A model generated the notes under the pieces. The model had not been told where the DNA came from. It did no database searches and worked only from the letters and a program-made list of their open reading frames with translations. The translations under genes were made by a program, and so were the position numbers. Shown one piece after another: positions 43,141 to 55,465 of a stretch of 64,000 nucleotides of DNA; position 1 is the first letter of the stretch, and every line of letters starts with the position of its first letter. Source of the DNA: Triatoma infestans (lineage: Eukaryota; Arthropoda; Insecta; Hemiptera; Reduviidae); assembly GCA_011037195.1 (NCBI GenBank), contig JAAEAF010005085.1, positions 1 to 64,000 on the forward strand, given 5' to 3'.

Positions 43141-44396
43141 TTGTTATAGCAACTGTAGTAGATGTTTTAGGAAATTGGACGGAAGAGATCGAAAATCTTA
43201 AGTTGAGACAGGAGCCAAACAGTTTGAGGGAGTATTATTACTCCCATAGGGTGAAACTTCCCTATGTTTCTAGAGACAGATTTCCTGTCGCGGAACTTCA
43301 TTCCAGTCCAACCTGCGCATCCTCGGCGCGGCTCTGGAAACATCTACGCTCCACTTTTGTGGAAGCGGGGATTGCTAAGCTGGTGGGCGAACGCAGTGGG
43401 TAGCTTTCGGGCTATTTGGGAACTTAGCACTCCCACGTACCTCAGCTATAATTACAGACACAAGTGGAGCGGTGCCCCGTCAGGAGTGTGAGTTGGTAGA
43501 AACTTTTCTGCCCTCTGTTCGGGTTGCCATAATTTATGCGCTGCCTGAATCTCTTGCAGCAAACTCTTTTGCTGCGGAGCCTCTGTGGGGGGTTCATGCT
43601 GCATCACTTACACCTAAACGCCTTAACATCGTACACCTAAACAATTGCATTTTTACAAGCCAGTGGCACGTGCTGGTGCCACCCACATGTTTGCCGTGTG
43701 TGGATACCTGTGTCGTGGGGGAGAGAAGTCCTGGTGGTTGAGGACGCAGGTTTTTGCTGAAGGCAAGTTCCCTCAGCGTGCCTTGCAGTCCAACACACCA
43801 CTTGGTTCCTGATTCCTCTAAATAGGCGGCCAGAGCCTAATCCAGCTCTGGTCAATCGGCTAGCGTAAAGTACGCATTGGTGAGTTCCCGGGTACCAATT
43901 GTGAGATCACGGTTATTGTGGGCCTTGGCCTACAATCCCTGAGTGCTATATGTCTGGGTTACTCTGGTGCTTCTTTAAAGCGTCCCAAATTGTGGGGCTC
44001 GTGGAGGGTGGAGAGCTCTGGAGATGAATTTTTAATATTATTTAATAAATGTTTTTAATTTTAGATTCGTCAGCCGGGGGCCCCATAGAGTAGGGGGCCA
44101 CCGGTGATGGGGGTAATTCTCTGTACAACCAGAGTCGGGTGACCAGGGCCTGGATGCACTAATGGGTGGGAATCTGGAAAAATATCCAGAGGCAGGGAAG
44201 GCTTGCTTCTGGAGGAGAACGTGTCAGGAGGAGCCGCGGAGGACTTGTCCCCCTGCGGTGATCTCTGAAATGTGTTCAAAGGAAAAAAGAGAGATGTATA
44301 AGGCAGGTATTTTTATTGTTATTTATTTTTATTTAAGATTTATATTTATTTATTTTTTTTTTTTTATTGATTTATATTACTTATTTATTTATTTTG

Positions 44397-44441
<45 letters not shown>

Positions 44442-44535
44442 TATTTATTTATTTTTCTGCCTGCTGTCTACCAAGTATGTCAGAAGTTCCATTTCTCCCA
44501 CTAGTTGACTTATCACTATGATTGACAGGATAGAA
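43141..44535 (+). other. GC-richer segment, probable LINE 5' region
   Basis: Distinctly less AT-rich than its surroundings, with several medium-length frames on both strands (for example plus 42999-43403, 43264-43491 and 43472-43741). None shows a domain I recognise, and no single frame dominates. Its position just 5' of the LINE at 44540 suggests a 5' UTR or decayed ORF1 of that element. A long ATT microsatellite lies at about 44398-44445. Confidence 0.35.
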
Positions 44536-44883
44536 ATGGTAGGTTAACCTGCAGCACAGCAAAGATGCAACGGCTAATTCGTGCTTCTCTAATTCGTTGC
44601 ATACATATTTTACACTTATCCAAGAACCTTATGCTTACAAAGGATTGATTCGAGGTTTTGGTGCGGTCAATGGCAGGCTGTTTGTTGCGGATGGCGGGGG
44701 TTCTCCTAGGGTATTATTTGCGTTAGTAGAAATGTGGCGCCGTTCTGCTCAGACACTTTTGCTCTAGGGATCTGGTGGCGGTGAGGGTTGCTCTGGGGTC
44801 GGTGGCCGATGTCTTGATATGGTGGTGGCCTCAGCCTATTTCCCCTATGATATCCCTCTCCTTCTACTCTGGAATTAGTAGAT

Positions 44884-45190
44884 TTGGTACGGTTTTCGGA
44901 TTTGGTACGGTATAGCGACACACCTATAATTATAGGATGTGATGCAGATGCACATCATGTTGTCTGGGGCAGCAGCGACATTAATACCAGGGGTCGCGCT
45001 GTCATGGACTTCTTGATAGGTACTGAGCTGGATGTTATAAATAGGGATTCTGAACCCACTTTTGTAACCAGGATTAGAAGACAAGTTATTGATATTACTC
45101 TTACTTCTAAGAATATTATATACTGATTAGAGATTGGAGGGTAAGTTCGGAGGCTTCGATTTCTGATCACAGGATTATTTGGTTTAGTCA
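44884..45190 (+). pseudogene. LINE APE endonuclease segment
   Basis: The frame gives TPIIIGCDADAHHVVWGSSD, then NTRGRAVMDFLIGTELDVIN, EPTFVTRIRRQVIDITLTS, and after a stop and frameshift near 45126, SDHRIIWF near 45164-45187. These are the later motifs of the apurinic-endonuclease domain of LINEs, including the catalytic-type Asp/Asn region and the SDH box. Family role: first-strand target nicking. Confidence 0.8.
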
Positions 45191-45630
45191 GGGGATTGAT
45201 CCAGTCACCACGGCTACCTATAGGAACCCCAAAAGGGCAGATTGGAATTCTTATTCCAGACTTCTAGGAGATAGAATGCAGTCACATGCTCTTGGAGATA
45301 TTACTGAATTGGAAAGAGAGGCTGGTATTCTTCATGAACACACTAAGTCTTCATTCGTGGAGACCTCCCAAGTTGGTTAGCGGTAGTAGAAACCCCTAGT
45401 GGTCATCCTCGTTAGATAAGCTAAGAAGACAAGTTAGGGGCTCTTACAGGAAGGCTGTCGTAACCGATTCTTCGGAATCATGGAATAGTTACAATAGTCT
45501 TAAAAAAGCGTACAAATGCACTTTAAGGAAAGCTAGGAGAAATTCTTGGATATCCTTTTGAGAGGATTAAAATTCGACTCAAGAGATATCTAGACTGGTA
45601 TGGCTTGTTGGTAAGGATAAGGATTGTCAG

Positions 45631-46000
45631 TTGGGTACTTTAAGATATCCTGACGGTTCCTTTACAGGAGGAGAAGTGGAGACATTACAGCTCTTGCTTA
45701 ATACCCATTTCCCGGATAACATAAACATAAACAGCACTGCTTCGTCTGCGGCTGGTGGAAGAAAGCTGGAACCTAGTGATCTGGATGTCGTAGACGAGGT
45801 AGTTACTGTGGACAGAGTGGTTTGGGCAGTGCAAAGATTCTCACCATTTAAGTCACCTGGACCTGACGGAGTTTATCCTTGGGGGGCTGAACTGACGAAG
45901 ATGGTGATAAGGATTTTTAAAGGTAGTTTAATGTTTGATTATGTGCCAACATTATGGAGGGAAGTTAGGGTGGTCATTATTCCGAAACCAGGTTGGTTGG
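45631..46000 (+). pseudogene. LINE RT N-terminal segment
   Basis: The frame encodes RFSPFKSPGPDGVYPWGAEL and VPTLWREVRVVIIPKPG, the first RT blocks. It ends abruptly at about 45995 and passes into sequence matching the RNase H region of the sister copy (CSKRLEE...SSLKD type, different frame), so the central RT, including the catalytic Asp-Asp box, is deleted. Confidence 0.8.
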
Positions 46001-46002
46001 TG

Positions 46003-46590
46003 AATGTTCTAAAAGACTGGAAGAGATTTCTTCTCTGAAAGATGTTCTTCTCTAGTCTGGGTATCAGGTCACATGGGAATTTTTGGGAATGAGGAGGTGG
46101 ATAGGTTTACCAAATTAGGCGCCTCTCTGCCTTTCATTGGTCCCGAGCCTGCTGTTGGCATGTCTTCTGGCACATGTCAGGCTTCTAATCATGGACAGCT
46201 TCACAGAATTCATCCTTATGGATGAGCTCAGTTGGTTGTCGGCAGTCCAAAACGATCATCTGGGCCATTGGTGGTCATTAGTGAGACGTTGCTGTGTTTT
46301 TCACGGAGCTCTCTCATGCATCCGCTTGGATCTCTTACGGGACATTGTGGATTAAGGAGACATCTCTACATAATGGGGCTCATGCCGGATCCATTGACGG
46401 CATCCTCTGTGAGATAGAGGAGGAAATCTATCTTATGACTGATTGCCTGGGTTGTGAGGAAATTAGGTTCAGGACCCTTGGTCGGATTAGGATGTCTGTG
46501 GAAGAGCTTAGGCTATTTCCCTTTAAGGTTATTGTCCGATATATTCGGACTGCGGAGAATCTTAGATGGATTAGATCCGGGTCTGGATAG
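46003..46590 (+). pseudogene. LINE RNase H end and C-terminal zinc region
   Basis: VWVSGHMGIFGNEEVDRF (about 46053-46107) is the RNase H C-terminal motif. After frameshifts, LHNGAHAGSIDGIL and LGCEEIRFRTLGRIRMSVEEL follow (46294-46590). The sister copy at 18090-18749 has the same segments. An in-frame stop precedes the VWV motif. Confidence 0.75.
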
Positions 46591-46702
46591 TTGTTCTAGA
46601 CCCGGTTTGTTGTTGTTGTTTTTCTTGGGGTAGCTATATGGGCCCAGTGAGGCTTTGGATAGTGTAGGATTCGGTCCCTCCCCACAGACAAATAATAACA
46701 GG

Positions 46703-49700
46703 TTAGACTTACTGAACATTGTTTGTATTGAATGAGAATTTTAAGCATTACAGGGACTTTAAACTGTATAATTTGCTGCAATAATACACTGTAAAAAATC
46801 AGACTATGGTAGCATGAGAAGAGAGTGACTGAATGACTGGCAGAGTGATGGAGTGAGAATGATGGTCATTGAGTGTTGATGGTTGTTCGAATGGCGTTTG
46901 ATTGATATAGCTAGTCTACATATTTATGTAGAGGTCTCTGCACATATATGTCTAAGTGCCTGGTACCCTTTTTAAGCTGGCGGCTGGACTAGCCCTTACT
47001 CACTTTAACTTCTCCTTTTAATGCCCAGATATGCTTCTTACCTTGCCCCTTCTGAGAGTCTGAGGAGGGGAGACATATAGAACCAACCATACGCATAAAG
47101 AGCTATAATTTTTATATGAGACATATTTACGGGCCACTTCTTCAGGAATCTTAGTGACCGCAAGGTGTCTCAAGCCCAATTACACGCACAACACTTTCAA
47201 CATTCGCACAATACAATGGTCTTGCAGAGGAAGTTGACGTGCACAACTATTTGTGTTCAGCAAACCCACAGGCATACCCTAATTCACCCGCATAAAACCA
47301 CATATTCATATACAATCTTTGACTCCTAAGAGAGCCCTAGTAGAGTTTTTAGTGGGTTTGCCTTTATAAACACTCCCATTATACATCTATCATCTAAATT
47401 TAGCCCATAACGAACAAGAACATTTACATATGTTACAAATCTAATAGCGAAAACCTAATATTAATAAGCATTCAAATATATCTACTTAATCCATTCACGC
47501 ATACGCTTGTATACGATAATAATAAACATGCATGTCATAACATGCTTAAGTGTAAGCCGAAAATGGAAAAGAAAGTAATGTACTTGGAAATTTCCCGCAG
47601 AAAATTATGGCTTTATTTATTTTCTTCTAGTGGAAATGCTACACAACGTCCTCTCTGTTGTATAATGCGCCCCAGACAGTTGTTATACTACAGTTAGCGG
47701 CGACGAGTTGTTGAAAATATGGGTTGTGACAGCATCACAATTTACTGGAACGTTATGGTGAACCATAAATTATTGTAAAGTACCTTTTATACAGTACCAT
47801 GGACTACTGGTAACACGACGTACTCTTTTTTAACACATACATATATATTACCATATTCCACCTGTCTTCAACCGCCGAATTACTAGTCCTTTTTCTTTGT
47901 AATCTACTACTTTATTTTTATACGCTTCCTTTTCTAGGTTTTTACAATTTCTTATAGTTTCCTAAAATATTTTAGTTCATGATCGGTACTAATCGGAAAC
48001 AACATACATTCGTGAGAGAGAAAATTCTTCTTGGCCGCAATGCAAATAGGGTTCAAAAGAGCTATGAAGGTTGAATTCCCTTAAAAGTTCATAACCGTTT
48101 AATAAGTATGGGACCATACAATTTAGTGGAAGGTCATTTTGGAAAAAAGCGTCAGGCCTGGACTGAATTACATGACAGAATCAACTTTCTCCGAAAAATA
48201 TTACAAAGAAAATTGATAAACCTACATTATATAGCCGATATACAAACTTAAAGAAAAATCAGATCTTCATAGAAGAAACAGTTCTCTGTTAGGAAAATCA
48301 CCACAATAAGCGCTGGAAACTCCATGTTGCAGATATCAGCCGCAGCAGCGCTGCGCTCATGTTCAACGAATTCTTAAACCTACTGACAAGCCCACTTACA
48401 CGAAACGGACGAATGGACTACATTTTTAAGCATCAAGCTCTCTCCTAGAGATTTGTCTAGGCCCCCACCAAGAGCTAGAAAAACTTGTATAAAAGTCCAG
48501 CAATTTCAAGGCTTGATTCAGTTAAAATTCAATTTTGCAAGCAGTCTAAAAATCAACTGTCTATCAACTAACCATTAAAAATCTGAATTCAGTAAGCAAT
48601 CAGGTAACAGTTTGCAAAAGTCCTATTAATAATAATTATAGAGAAGTCTGCAAGATAACTTTCAAAATGCTATAACAAGCAATCACTCCTCGAAGCAATC
48701 GACTGGCTTCACACAGCTTTCTGATAAAGTACTTTTAGATCAAAGAGTTCTCTACAAGAAATACAAGTGTCTGTAATGTGTAGATTATATGCAGTTTAAG
48801 TGTATTATATACTGTTTGATGAAGTCATGGAGTAACCCTTGGGGTCGCTACTCCACAAGTAACTGCATGCAACAGATACCACTTGCGGGCATTCCAGCTA
48901 TGTATGTCCAATAGTATTAAGAACGTTTATGTATAGGTATGATGACTTTCGTATTCTTTCGCCAAAATCGTTTGTAGTTTTTTCAGTTGTTAAGTTTTAA
49001 GCCCTCTTTTGGTTTAAAACACAATTACGAGAATCTATCGTGATCGCAAAGCTTTCATTTTTTACAATAATTATAGAATGGAAAATTGCGAAAAACTCAA
49101 GAAAGTTATTGTATATCTTTTCAGGTTATACCTGACTCGAAAAAATGTGCCAGAAATAGTTAATTAGTAAGTACAAGTTTAATTATTATTTAACTTTCTT
49201 CTCTCTTTCACATTGTTCACAATTAATAAGAATAATTAGTTATTATAGTGCAATTAGTTAATGTAACTAACTAATTTAATAATATAATATTAATTATTAC
49301 GGCATTATAAATTAAAAGAGATTTTCAACTTTTTAATACATACAAGTGAACCATATTTGTGGTGTTAAACACATAACAGAAATTCAGGTGATGTGCGTGA
49401 AAAATAACTTACAGAGTGATGTATTGAAAAGTTAACGCACATTTGAAGGTATGTGAAAAGTAGACGCCAGAAACACGCGTGTATACCAAAACAAATAATC
49501 TCGCATACAAAACTCAAATATAATTTACATAAATGATTAATGACAAAAACCTTATTACAACTAAATACGAAGAGATAAAATCTTGAAGCAAAAATGATAA
49601 ATTTGTTGGCTGTGTTTATGAACGTTTAAGTTACATACTTCTTTGCGTAATATATTTTCTAACCTACAAGGCAAATAACTTAGTTGAAAATTGTATTTCA

Positions 49701-50680
49701 AACATTCTACTGTTAACATGTTTAGGCAAATGGGAATACATTATTGTAATTTTCTTCATTCTTATTATTAAGAAATTTTCTTTAAGTTCGGAATTCCCTC
49801 ATCCGCTCATTTCTGTAAGGGAAGCCCCTTGCCAAGCCCAGACTCTCATAGTGTGTAACTTCTCCGCGCGACAAAGGCTTGTACAAATAGAGTATCTTAA
49901 AAAATAAATGAAAGGACTAGAACCGTGCGGTTGAAAAGACATCACTGAAAGAGAGTCAATGGTAGAGGACTGGGTTAAAAGACAAGATCGATAGATAGGC
50001 ATGCGTCATCAAAGTCATTAAATTAATAAGTGGAGCTCGGGTCCAACGATAAGGGCTAAAGTTGAACACCGAAAGCAGATTGGACTCTTAGTTGAAGAGA
50101 AGACAATCTTCTTAAACAAAGTCGCTTAATTGATTGTGGGCAGTCGCGACAAATTTGATAGATCATAAATAAGTTCAAGTTTCTGGGCGCACAAAAACCC
50201 ATAATAATTTAGTTACGCGTTTGCCTCAAACATCAAAGTATTATCGCTATATAACCTCTCTGATTATTTGGCTATCTTTCAAAAACTCCTCTTTCTAAAA
50301 GTAAAAAGTTTGCCGTGTTTTGGTTGCACAGTTTTACATTACAGCAATAATTAATAGTATATTTACAAGAAAATAAACTTAAATATCTCCTTACCTATTG
50401 TGCTTTAGTTTGTAAATATAATTGATAATACTTACTGAGATTATATTCTCAGTACAATGCGTTTCAAAAAAAAAAATGCAATTATCATTTAATCACTAGA
50501 TTGTTACAACAGTTTTATGCATGAAAACAGTTTTATTTAAAGTAAATTAAAAAAAGGTTCACTTGAATCTCATTCTTCAAAATTTAGACGTTCATTTTCT
50601 AACGACTTTCATCCACCTTACTGCAAGTTTTTCGATTTATAGGGTGAGGTAGTACCTCTTCTTGGTTTTGAGACGATAAC
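46703..50680. other. unassigned stretch, about 4 kb
   Basis: No gene or known element was recognised. A faint minus-oriented CCGGAA-repeat resemblance may exist near 48070-48300 (CTTTCTCCGAAAAATATTACA, AAATTGATAAACCTA). The minus-strand frame at 49799-50002 is unsupported. The sequence is AT-rich throughout. Confidence 0.4.
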
Positions 50681-50682
50681 TC

Positions 50683-50970
50683 TTAACATCCTAATCGCAC
50701 TGCTCCATAATATTTAAAGAGCCATCTTTGAGACAATGAGCCATCATGAGGCTTTCCCAATAAAATACCGTAATTAGATGGTACAAAATCAGGGCTATAG
50801 GCAGATTGGAGAGCAAAACCTGGAGTGACCATTATTATTTTGGCCCAATAATAGGGTCCATATTTGCTGAGCCTACAATGCCCTGCTAACAGATCCTCTA
50901 TGATCCCGAAAGCCATGCAGTTCTGGTTAAGCAAGACTGTCATAAGCTTCTGCAAGGGTCTCTTAATCAA
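50683..50970 (-). pseudogene. possible mariner-like transposase relic
   Basis: 95-residue minus frame with SAYSPDFVPSNYGILLGKP. This resembles the 'PPYSPDLAPSDYHLF' block around the last catalytic Asp of mariner-type DD34D transposases, where the Asp of SDY appears as Asn (SNY). The rest of the frame has no clear match and no terminal inverted repeats were found. A chance resemblance cannot be excluded. Confidence 0.3.
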
Positions 50971-50999
50971 CTGTTATGAATTTCCTTTGGCCAGTAATA

Positions 51000-52540
51000 T
51001 TCCTCCACCCGACCTTTGATATACTGCGAACCCAGGACTTAAAAACTGATTTTCTCACAGTGTAGGGAACACCAGAGAAAAATGTGGGACCCTTAAAGTG
51101 TCTATTTGAACTTTCTCAATTCGTTCGCTTTCCCATTGCTTAACTACTTGCATGCCTTTGCGTCCGGAGTGAACTTATGGACAGAGTTTTGTATCATAAA
51201 TTGATTTTATTTTCCACATAAAATCTATTAAAATTGATCGAAAAAGAAAAATAATAAGAGAGTTTAAATTAGAAGTTACTTATTTAAAACTATTACTGTA
51301 ATATTTTATACGCAATTTGTAGACTGGAGTTGAAAAGTGGCCCTCACTCCACGGTAGAGGTTGTTGTAGAAGAAGTTGTCATTAAGTCTTTTGTGGTGGG
51401 GGAAGGACTTTATTTCACTTACAGGTGGTGGGAAATCACCGTCCTTGCTCTACTTCTTTACAATTAGTTAAGCTCTCTCTTTACTTTGAGTTTTCCTCAC
51501 TAAAGTTTTTCTTTTTTAACTTGAATCACTTAATTTTTCTTTTCTTTTTTATTATTCTGTTTTCTTTATTACATAAAATAAAATTCATTGATTAATATTT
51601 TTTTTCCTGTTTTACTAACGAGCAGTTGTTTTCTTTGAATAACTCCAATTTTATTTTCTGATTTTATTAGAAAAATTCGCTTTAAATCGATTATTAATTT
51701 TCTACTCTTCTTCCTCTACAGTAGGTATAATTTGCCGATTCCATCTAATTTCTTGTAATGGGAAACAGGGGCCCTACCTCGAACAGTGCCAGTTTCTCAC
51801 ACATCCGGTCACGTTATATTTTCGAAAGAGGGAGATGGATATATTTTTGTAGTTAATTAGAGTGAGATACAGACATATTTGTATGACACTCCACTATTTT
51901 AACTGTGCTACTATTTTAATAGTCTATTAATGTACATACTTTTTCTTACATTTCTATTACGTTTTTGGTGGGACGGATTGAAGAGCATAGTTTTAGTATT
52001 ACTTATTGTATTGTGATAATACTTTAGTGACCTTAATGTATCTTTTAGGTTTTTAGATGGTGTGCGGGAAGCATAGTTTTGTATTTCTATTAGTTTATTG
52101 ATATTTTAATGTACTTTCATTTTTCTATTACATTTTTTGCGGTGGTGGAGATTGAAGATGCTCAGTTTTGTATTATTTATTATTTTGTGGTTCTATTTTA
52201 GTGATTATATCTTTCTAACCAGACCAAAGTTGCCCATCTCCTCATGACTTGTCGGACGTGTATACTCGTATTTCATATCGATAATACACACAGTTTTGTA
52301 TTTTTTGTTTTTCAGCGATGGGGGTAAGAAAATAGAAGACATGATCAACATATAATTTTCTTTTCTTTTAAAGAATTTAGTAAGAGCTAAATGTAAACAG
52401 TAGGAGCTTACATTTTTATGCCTACTACATGGACATTCTGTCACTTTATGACTAAAACAAGATTACCATACACATATTTTACATTGTTTTTCATAATATA
52501 AACAGAACCACTAAAAGTTAATATTCGTTACTCAAGTAGG
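51000..52540. other. unassigned AT-rich stretch
   Basis: No gene was recognised. There are related phrases near 51950-52160 ('ttttctattacgtttttggtgggacgg' / 'tttttctattacattttttgcggtggtgg'), suggesting a diverged internal duplication of about 170 bp. Confidence 0.4.
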
Positions 52541-52544
52541 GTAG

Positions 52545-52858
52545 TTAGGTATGTTCTGGCACAGGGGCTATGATCTCTCTGACGTCATCACCCAAACCGA
52601 TGGCTTAAATTTAAGAACTCACCCAAATCAATGAGCCTAATTTAAAGATGACGTCATCCAATTAATTATCATTCAATTCGAAGACGATTAAATTACAAAT
52701 AAATTATATATTAAATTATAAATAATTAAATTATAAATATAAATAAATTATAAATAATTAAATAAAATGAAATAAAAAAGTTGTTTAACCTGGAATCGAA
52801 CCTTAATTGTTGAGTCGGAAGACGGCAATGCAAACCACTAGACCAAAGCGGTCACTTA
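52545..52858 (-). mobile_element. tRNA-derived SINE (family S2)
   Basis: On the minus strand from about 52855: GACCGCTTTGGTCTAGTGG (A-box type), then a perfect B-box GGTTCGATTCC near 52800. The tRNA stems do not close, so it is not a working tRNA. The body contains an AT-rich (AAATTAT)-like expansion (about 52680-52780) and a GC-richer end with GATGACGTCATC and GGTGATGACGTCAGAG. Only one copy lies in the window, so its boundaries are uncertain. Confidence 0.6.
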
Positions 52859-53332
52859 GTTCATAGTAGTAAAATTATCATATATAAGTATGTGGCCTAG
52901 GAAAATATAACAAGGTAGTTTAACATATCTTTTTATTATTTCACATTAGTTAACAACAATTATAGGGCATTTTTAACATATCTTTTAATAATTGACATTA
53001 ATATAGACAATTGAAATGGTGATTATGTAAGTTAATTGATATATCTTAAACGTCCAACACAATAAACGTTATTAGCAAATAAGATTGATGTGGGTGGGAG
53101 AACAAAAAATAAACAAGTTACAAAACAACAAGCAAACTAATTGGTAATTATGTGAAAATAATATAAATTGGCATATTAATGTATTAAACAACATCTTAAG
53201 ACATAAAAATGTTAAAACAGTTGGAAACTAATGGTAAAACAAGTAAAAAAATGATAAATAGCTATGTGGGTGAACAATAAAACAAATTGACATATTAATG
53301 TATTTATTATTCATCTTAAGACATAAAAATGT
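52859..53332. other. unassigned AT-rich stretch
   Basis: No gene was recognised. Two related segments ('aacaaattgacatattaatgtatt' near 53280 and 'ataaattggcatattaatgtatt' near 53162), each followed by 'catcttaagacataaaaatgtt', form a diverged direct repeat of about 120 bp. The Gypsy element begins at its right end. Confidence 0.5.
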
Positions 53333-54091
53333 TGTGACGTAAAGTCAAATATATTAAATAGTGTATACAATATACACTATTAATAGTGTATATTAATATA
53401 GTGTATATGAATATATAATATAGAAATAAGTAGTGGGGTAGTGGGGAGAGAGCTCACCAGGCGAGCGAGTGGTGGGGGGAGAAAGGGCTGTGTAGCCGAG
53501 AGTGCTGGAGTGGGGCCATTCTGCTCTGGCGAGCGAGAAGATACAGAGCGAGAGTAGTCCGACCGAAACTGTATAAACTGAACCCACTAAGAGGACAACT
53601 TTGGAGTGCACTCCGCGAAACGACGAAAATAGGAGCGATTCAGGCTCAGGGTCCGCCATCATCTGTCTGGCCGGTAGGAAGTACCACTGCAAGTCACCAA
53701 GAGGCTCGAAAGGTACTGTGTGTGGTGGAAGTGGGGTCACCCTGTTCTCTCCCCTTTTAACAACCCTGGTTGAACACAGAGAACGAGAACTAATAGAGAC
53801 GCTAGATAATTTTCAATTGTTGTAAATAACATTAGAAATAAGCTAGGTTAAGTTAGATATTAAGTTAGGCTAAGTAAGAAGGAATCATTTTTGTGTTTGT
53901 GTTACGTATTTATTTTTATTTTTTTTTCATTTGTTCATTTGAATTGGAGGAAGTATATAGTAGCAGAGGTACTGTAATAAACGTCATTCGCAATCTGACC
54001 GCTCTCTTTAATTTTTTTTTCTGGTTTTTTGTTTTTTTGTCAAAAGCCCCTAATTGCCCACCTCCCTCTTCCCAACGTTATTAACGTTACA
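53333..54091 (+). repeat. Gypsy 5' LTR
   Basis: 759 bp, starting TGTGACGTAAAGTC and ending TTAACGTTACA. It contains an AT-rich palindromic segment (ATACACTATTAATAGTGTAT) near its start. It differs from the 3' LTR by a handful of substitutions and one extra 16-bp segment (AGAGCGAGAGTAGTCC, near 53535-53552), plus changes in T-runs near the end. Confidence 0.9.
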
Positions 54092-54095
54092 ATTG

Positions 54096-54112
54096 TGGCG
54101 CCCAACTGGGGC
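54096..54112 (+). other. Gypsy primer-binding site
   Basis: TGGCGCCCAACTGGGGC follows the LTR by four to five bases. The TGGCGCCCAAC start is of the type complementary to a lysine tRNA 3' end in other retroelements. The match beyond the first eleven bases is uncertain. Confidence 0.6.
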
Positions 54113-54118
54113 AATTAG

Positions 54119-55045
54119 GTGGTTTTTGACAAAAAAAAAACATCCGTGGGGGAACGGAAACGGGAGACGATAAGCCGGGTCCGGGATCGTCCCCCCGCAC
54201 AACTGACCCACGGACCTGTACTTACACCAATTGCCAATAATCGCCAGAGATGGTATGTAAAACTACGTGTTGGCGAGACAAGGATAATGGCCCTGGTTGA
54301 CACCGGATCAAGTTTGTCGTTCGTCTCGCCTTCCAGCTTGGCGACGTTTTCACCCAGCGTAGAGGCTAAGAACATTCCAGCAGTCCGAATAAGATTAGCG
54401 AATGGTTGCCAAGAGCTCGTCAACCAGTTGGTGCAGGTGTCACTGACCTTAAAAGGGCGAACCGTCGACGCCTCACTTCACTTGCTTGCGGGTCTGTCAA
54501 GTCCTATGTCCAATTGGCCTGCGGGTCTAATTGGCCTTGATATAATAAAATCCCTCGAGTTGGTGATACATGCCTACACTGATGAGTATTCGGTCGGGGG
54601 TCAACCAAACCGCTTCTACCCATTCCTTCATGCTGATCAAGGAATTGTTGCGATGGAGGGCATACAGGCTTTGAGTCAGACTCAAGCCCAGCAAATAGAG
54701 GCGATCATCAGGGAAACCTCTTCAGAGCACACACTCGCGCCTGTAGTGCGCGTATATCATACAATTGATGTAAGGGATACTCCGCCTATTAAACAACGGC
54801 CATACCCCGTATCTCCGAAAATCTTGTCTGCCATGAATGAGGAGGTCGACCGACTTTTGACCGCTGGGATCATCGAACCTTCACATAGCCCCTGGAGCTC
54901 ACCAGTGGTAATGGTGAAGAAACCAGACGGGTCACACCGATTCTGCATTGACTTTAGGAAAATCAATGCTGTGACCCGGAAGGACGCGTATCCCATCCCG
55001 AATATGGCGAGCCTTTTAGATGGGCTACAAAAGGCCCAATACTAT
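54119..55045 (+). pseudogene. Gypsy protease and RT N-terminus
   Basis: Aspartic protease motif MALVDTGSSLSFVS near residues 58-71 and GLIGLDIIKSL near 152-162. RT begins with KQRPYPVSPK, AGIIEPSHSPWSSPVVMVKK and HRFCIDFRKINAVTRKDAYP. A single-base frameshift near 55043-55050 ends useful coding just before the catalytic 'DLKEAYWQI' region, which continues in another frame. The first 20 or so residues may be a gag remnant. The Met at 54119 is probably not the native start. Confidence 0.85.
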
Positions 55046-55049
55046 CTAA

Positions 55050-55465
55050 GATCGACCTCAAAGAGGCGTATTGGCAAATCCCGGTAGATGAAGCTAGTCA
55101 GGAACTCACTGCTTTCAGCGTACCTGGAAAAGGGCACTTTCATTTTAAACGGATGGCCTTTGGTTTAACGAATGCACCTGCGACATTTCAGAGGTTGATT
55201 GATACCCTAATTGATCCAAGCATGGCGCCATTTTGCTCTGCATACTTGGACGACATCCTGATCGCCACCCCCGACTTTGATTTGCACCTACAGTATTTGT
55301 CCAAGGTGTTGACTCGATTACGGGAGGCTGGTCTGCGGATTAACCTAGACAAATGCGAGTTCGGGTGTCGGGAGTTGCGCTACCTAGGGTTCATCGTCGA
55401 TGAAGCAGGAATGCGTACAGACCCTGAGAAAACAGCCTGCATAAAAGAATTACCATCTCGAAAAA
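55050..55465 (+). pseudogene. Gypsy RT palm
   Basis: In this frame: DLKEAYWQIPVDEA, MAFGLTNAPATFQRLID and the catalytic box CSAYLDDILIATPDF, then LNLDKCEF-type and LRYLGFIVDEAGMRTDP. All catalytic Asp residues are present. A frameshift close to an A-run near 55465 ends it, and RNase H continues in the next frame. Confidence 0.85.

Larger units (their letters stand above)
44540..46702 (+). mobile_element. I/LOA-like LINE, decayed, internally deleted
   Basis: Order of remnants: the N-terminal end of the APE-type endonuclease (LIQEPYAYKGLIRGFGAVNG near 44615), the endonuclease core (44884-45190), the RT N-terminal part (45631-46000), the RNase H end (46003-46130) and the C-terminal zinc region with 3' UTR (46290-46702). 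Many frameshifts and stops are present. The RT catalytic box and the first part of RNase H are missing at a junction near 45995-46003. It is the same family as the minus-strand 3' end at 18075-18768. Confidence 0.8.

Noticed and set aside
43264..43855. Frames of 70-90 residues in the GC-richer block
   Set aside because: No recognisable domain in any frame; more likely LINE 5' non-coding or decayed sequence than a gene.
52788..52858. tRNA gene on the minus strand
   Set aside because: The A and B boxes are good, but acceptor and T-arm stems do not pair; better explained as a SINE head.
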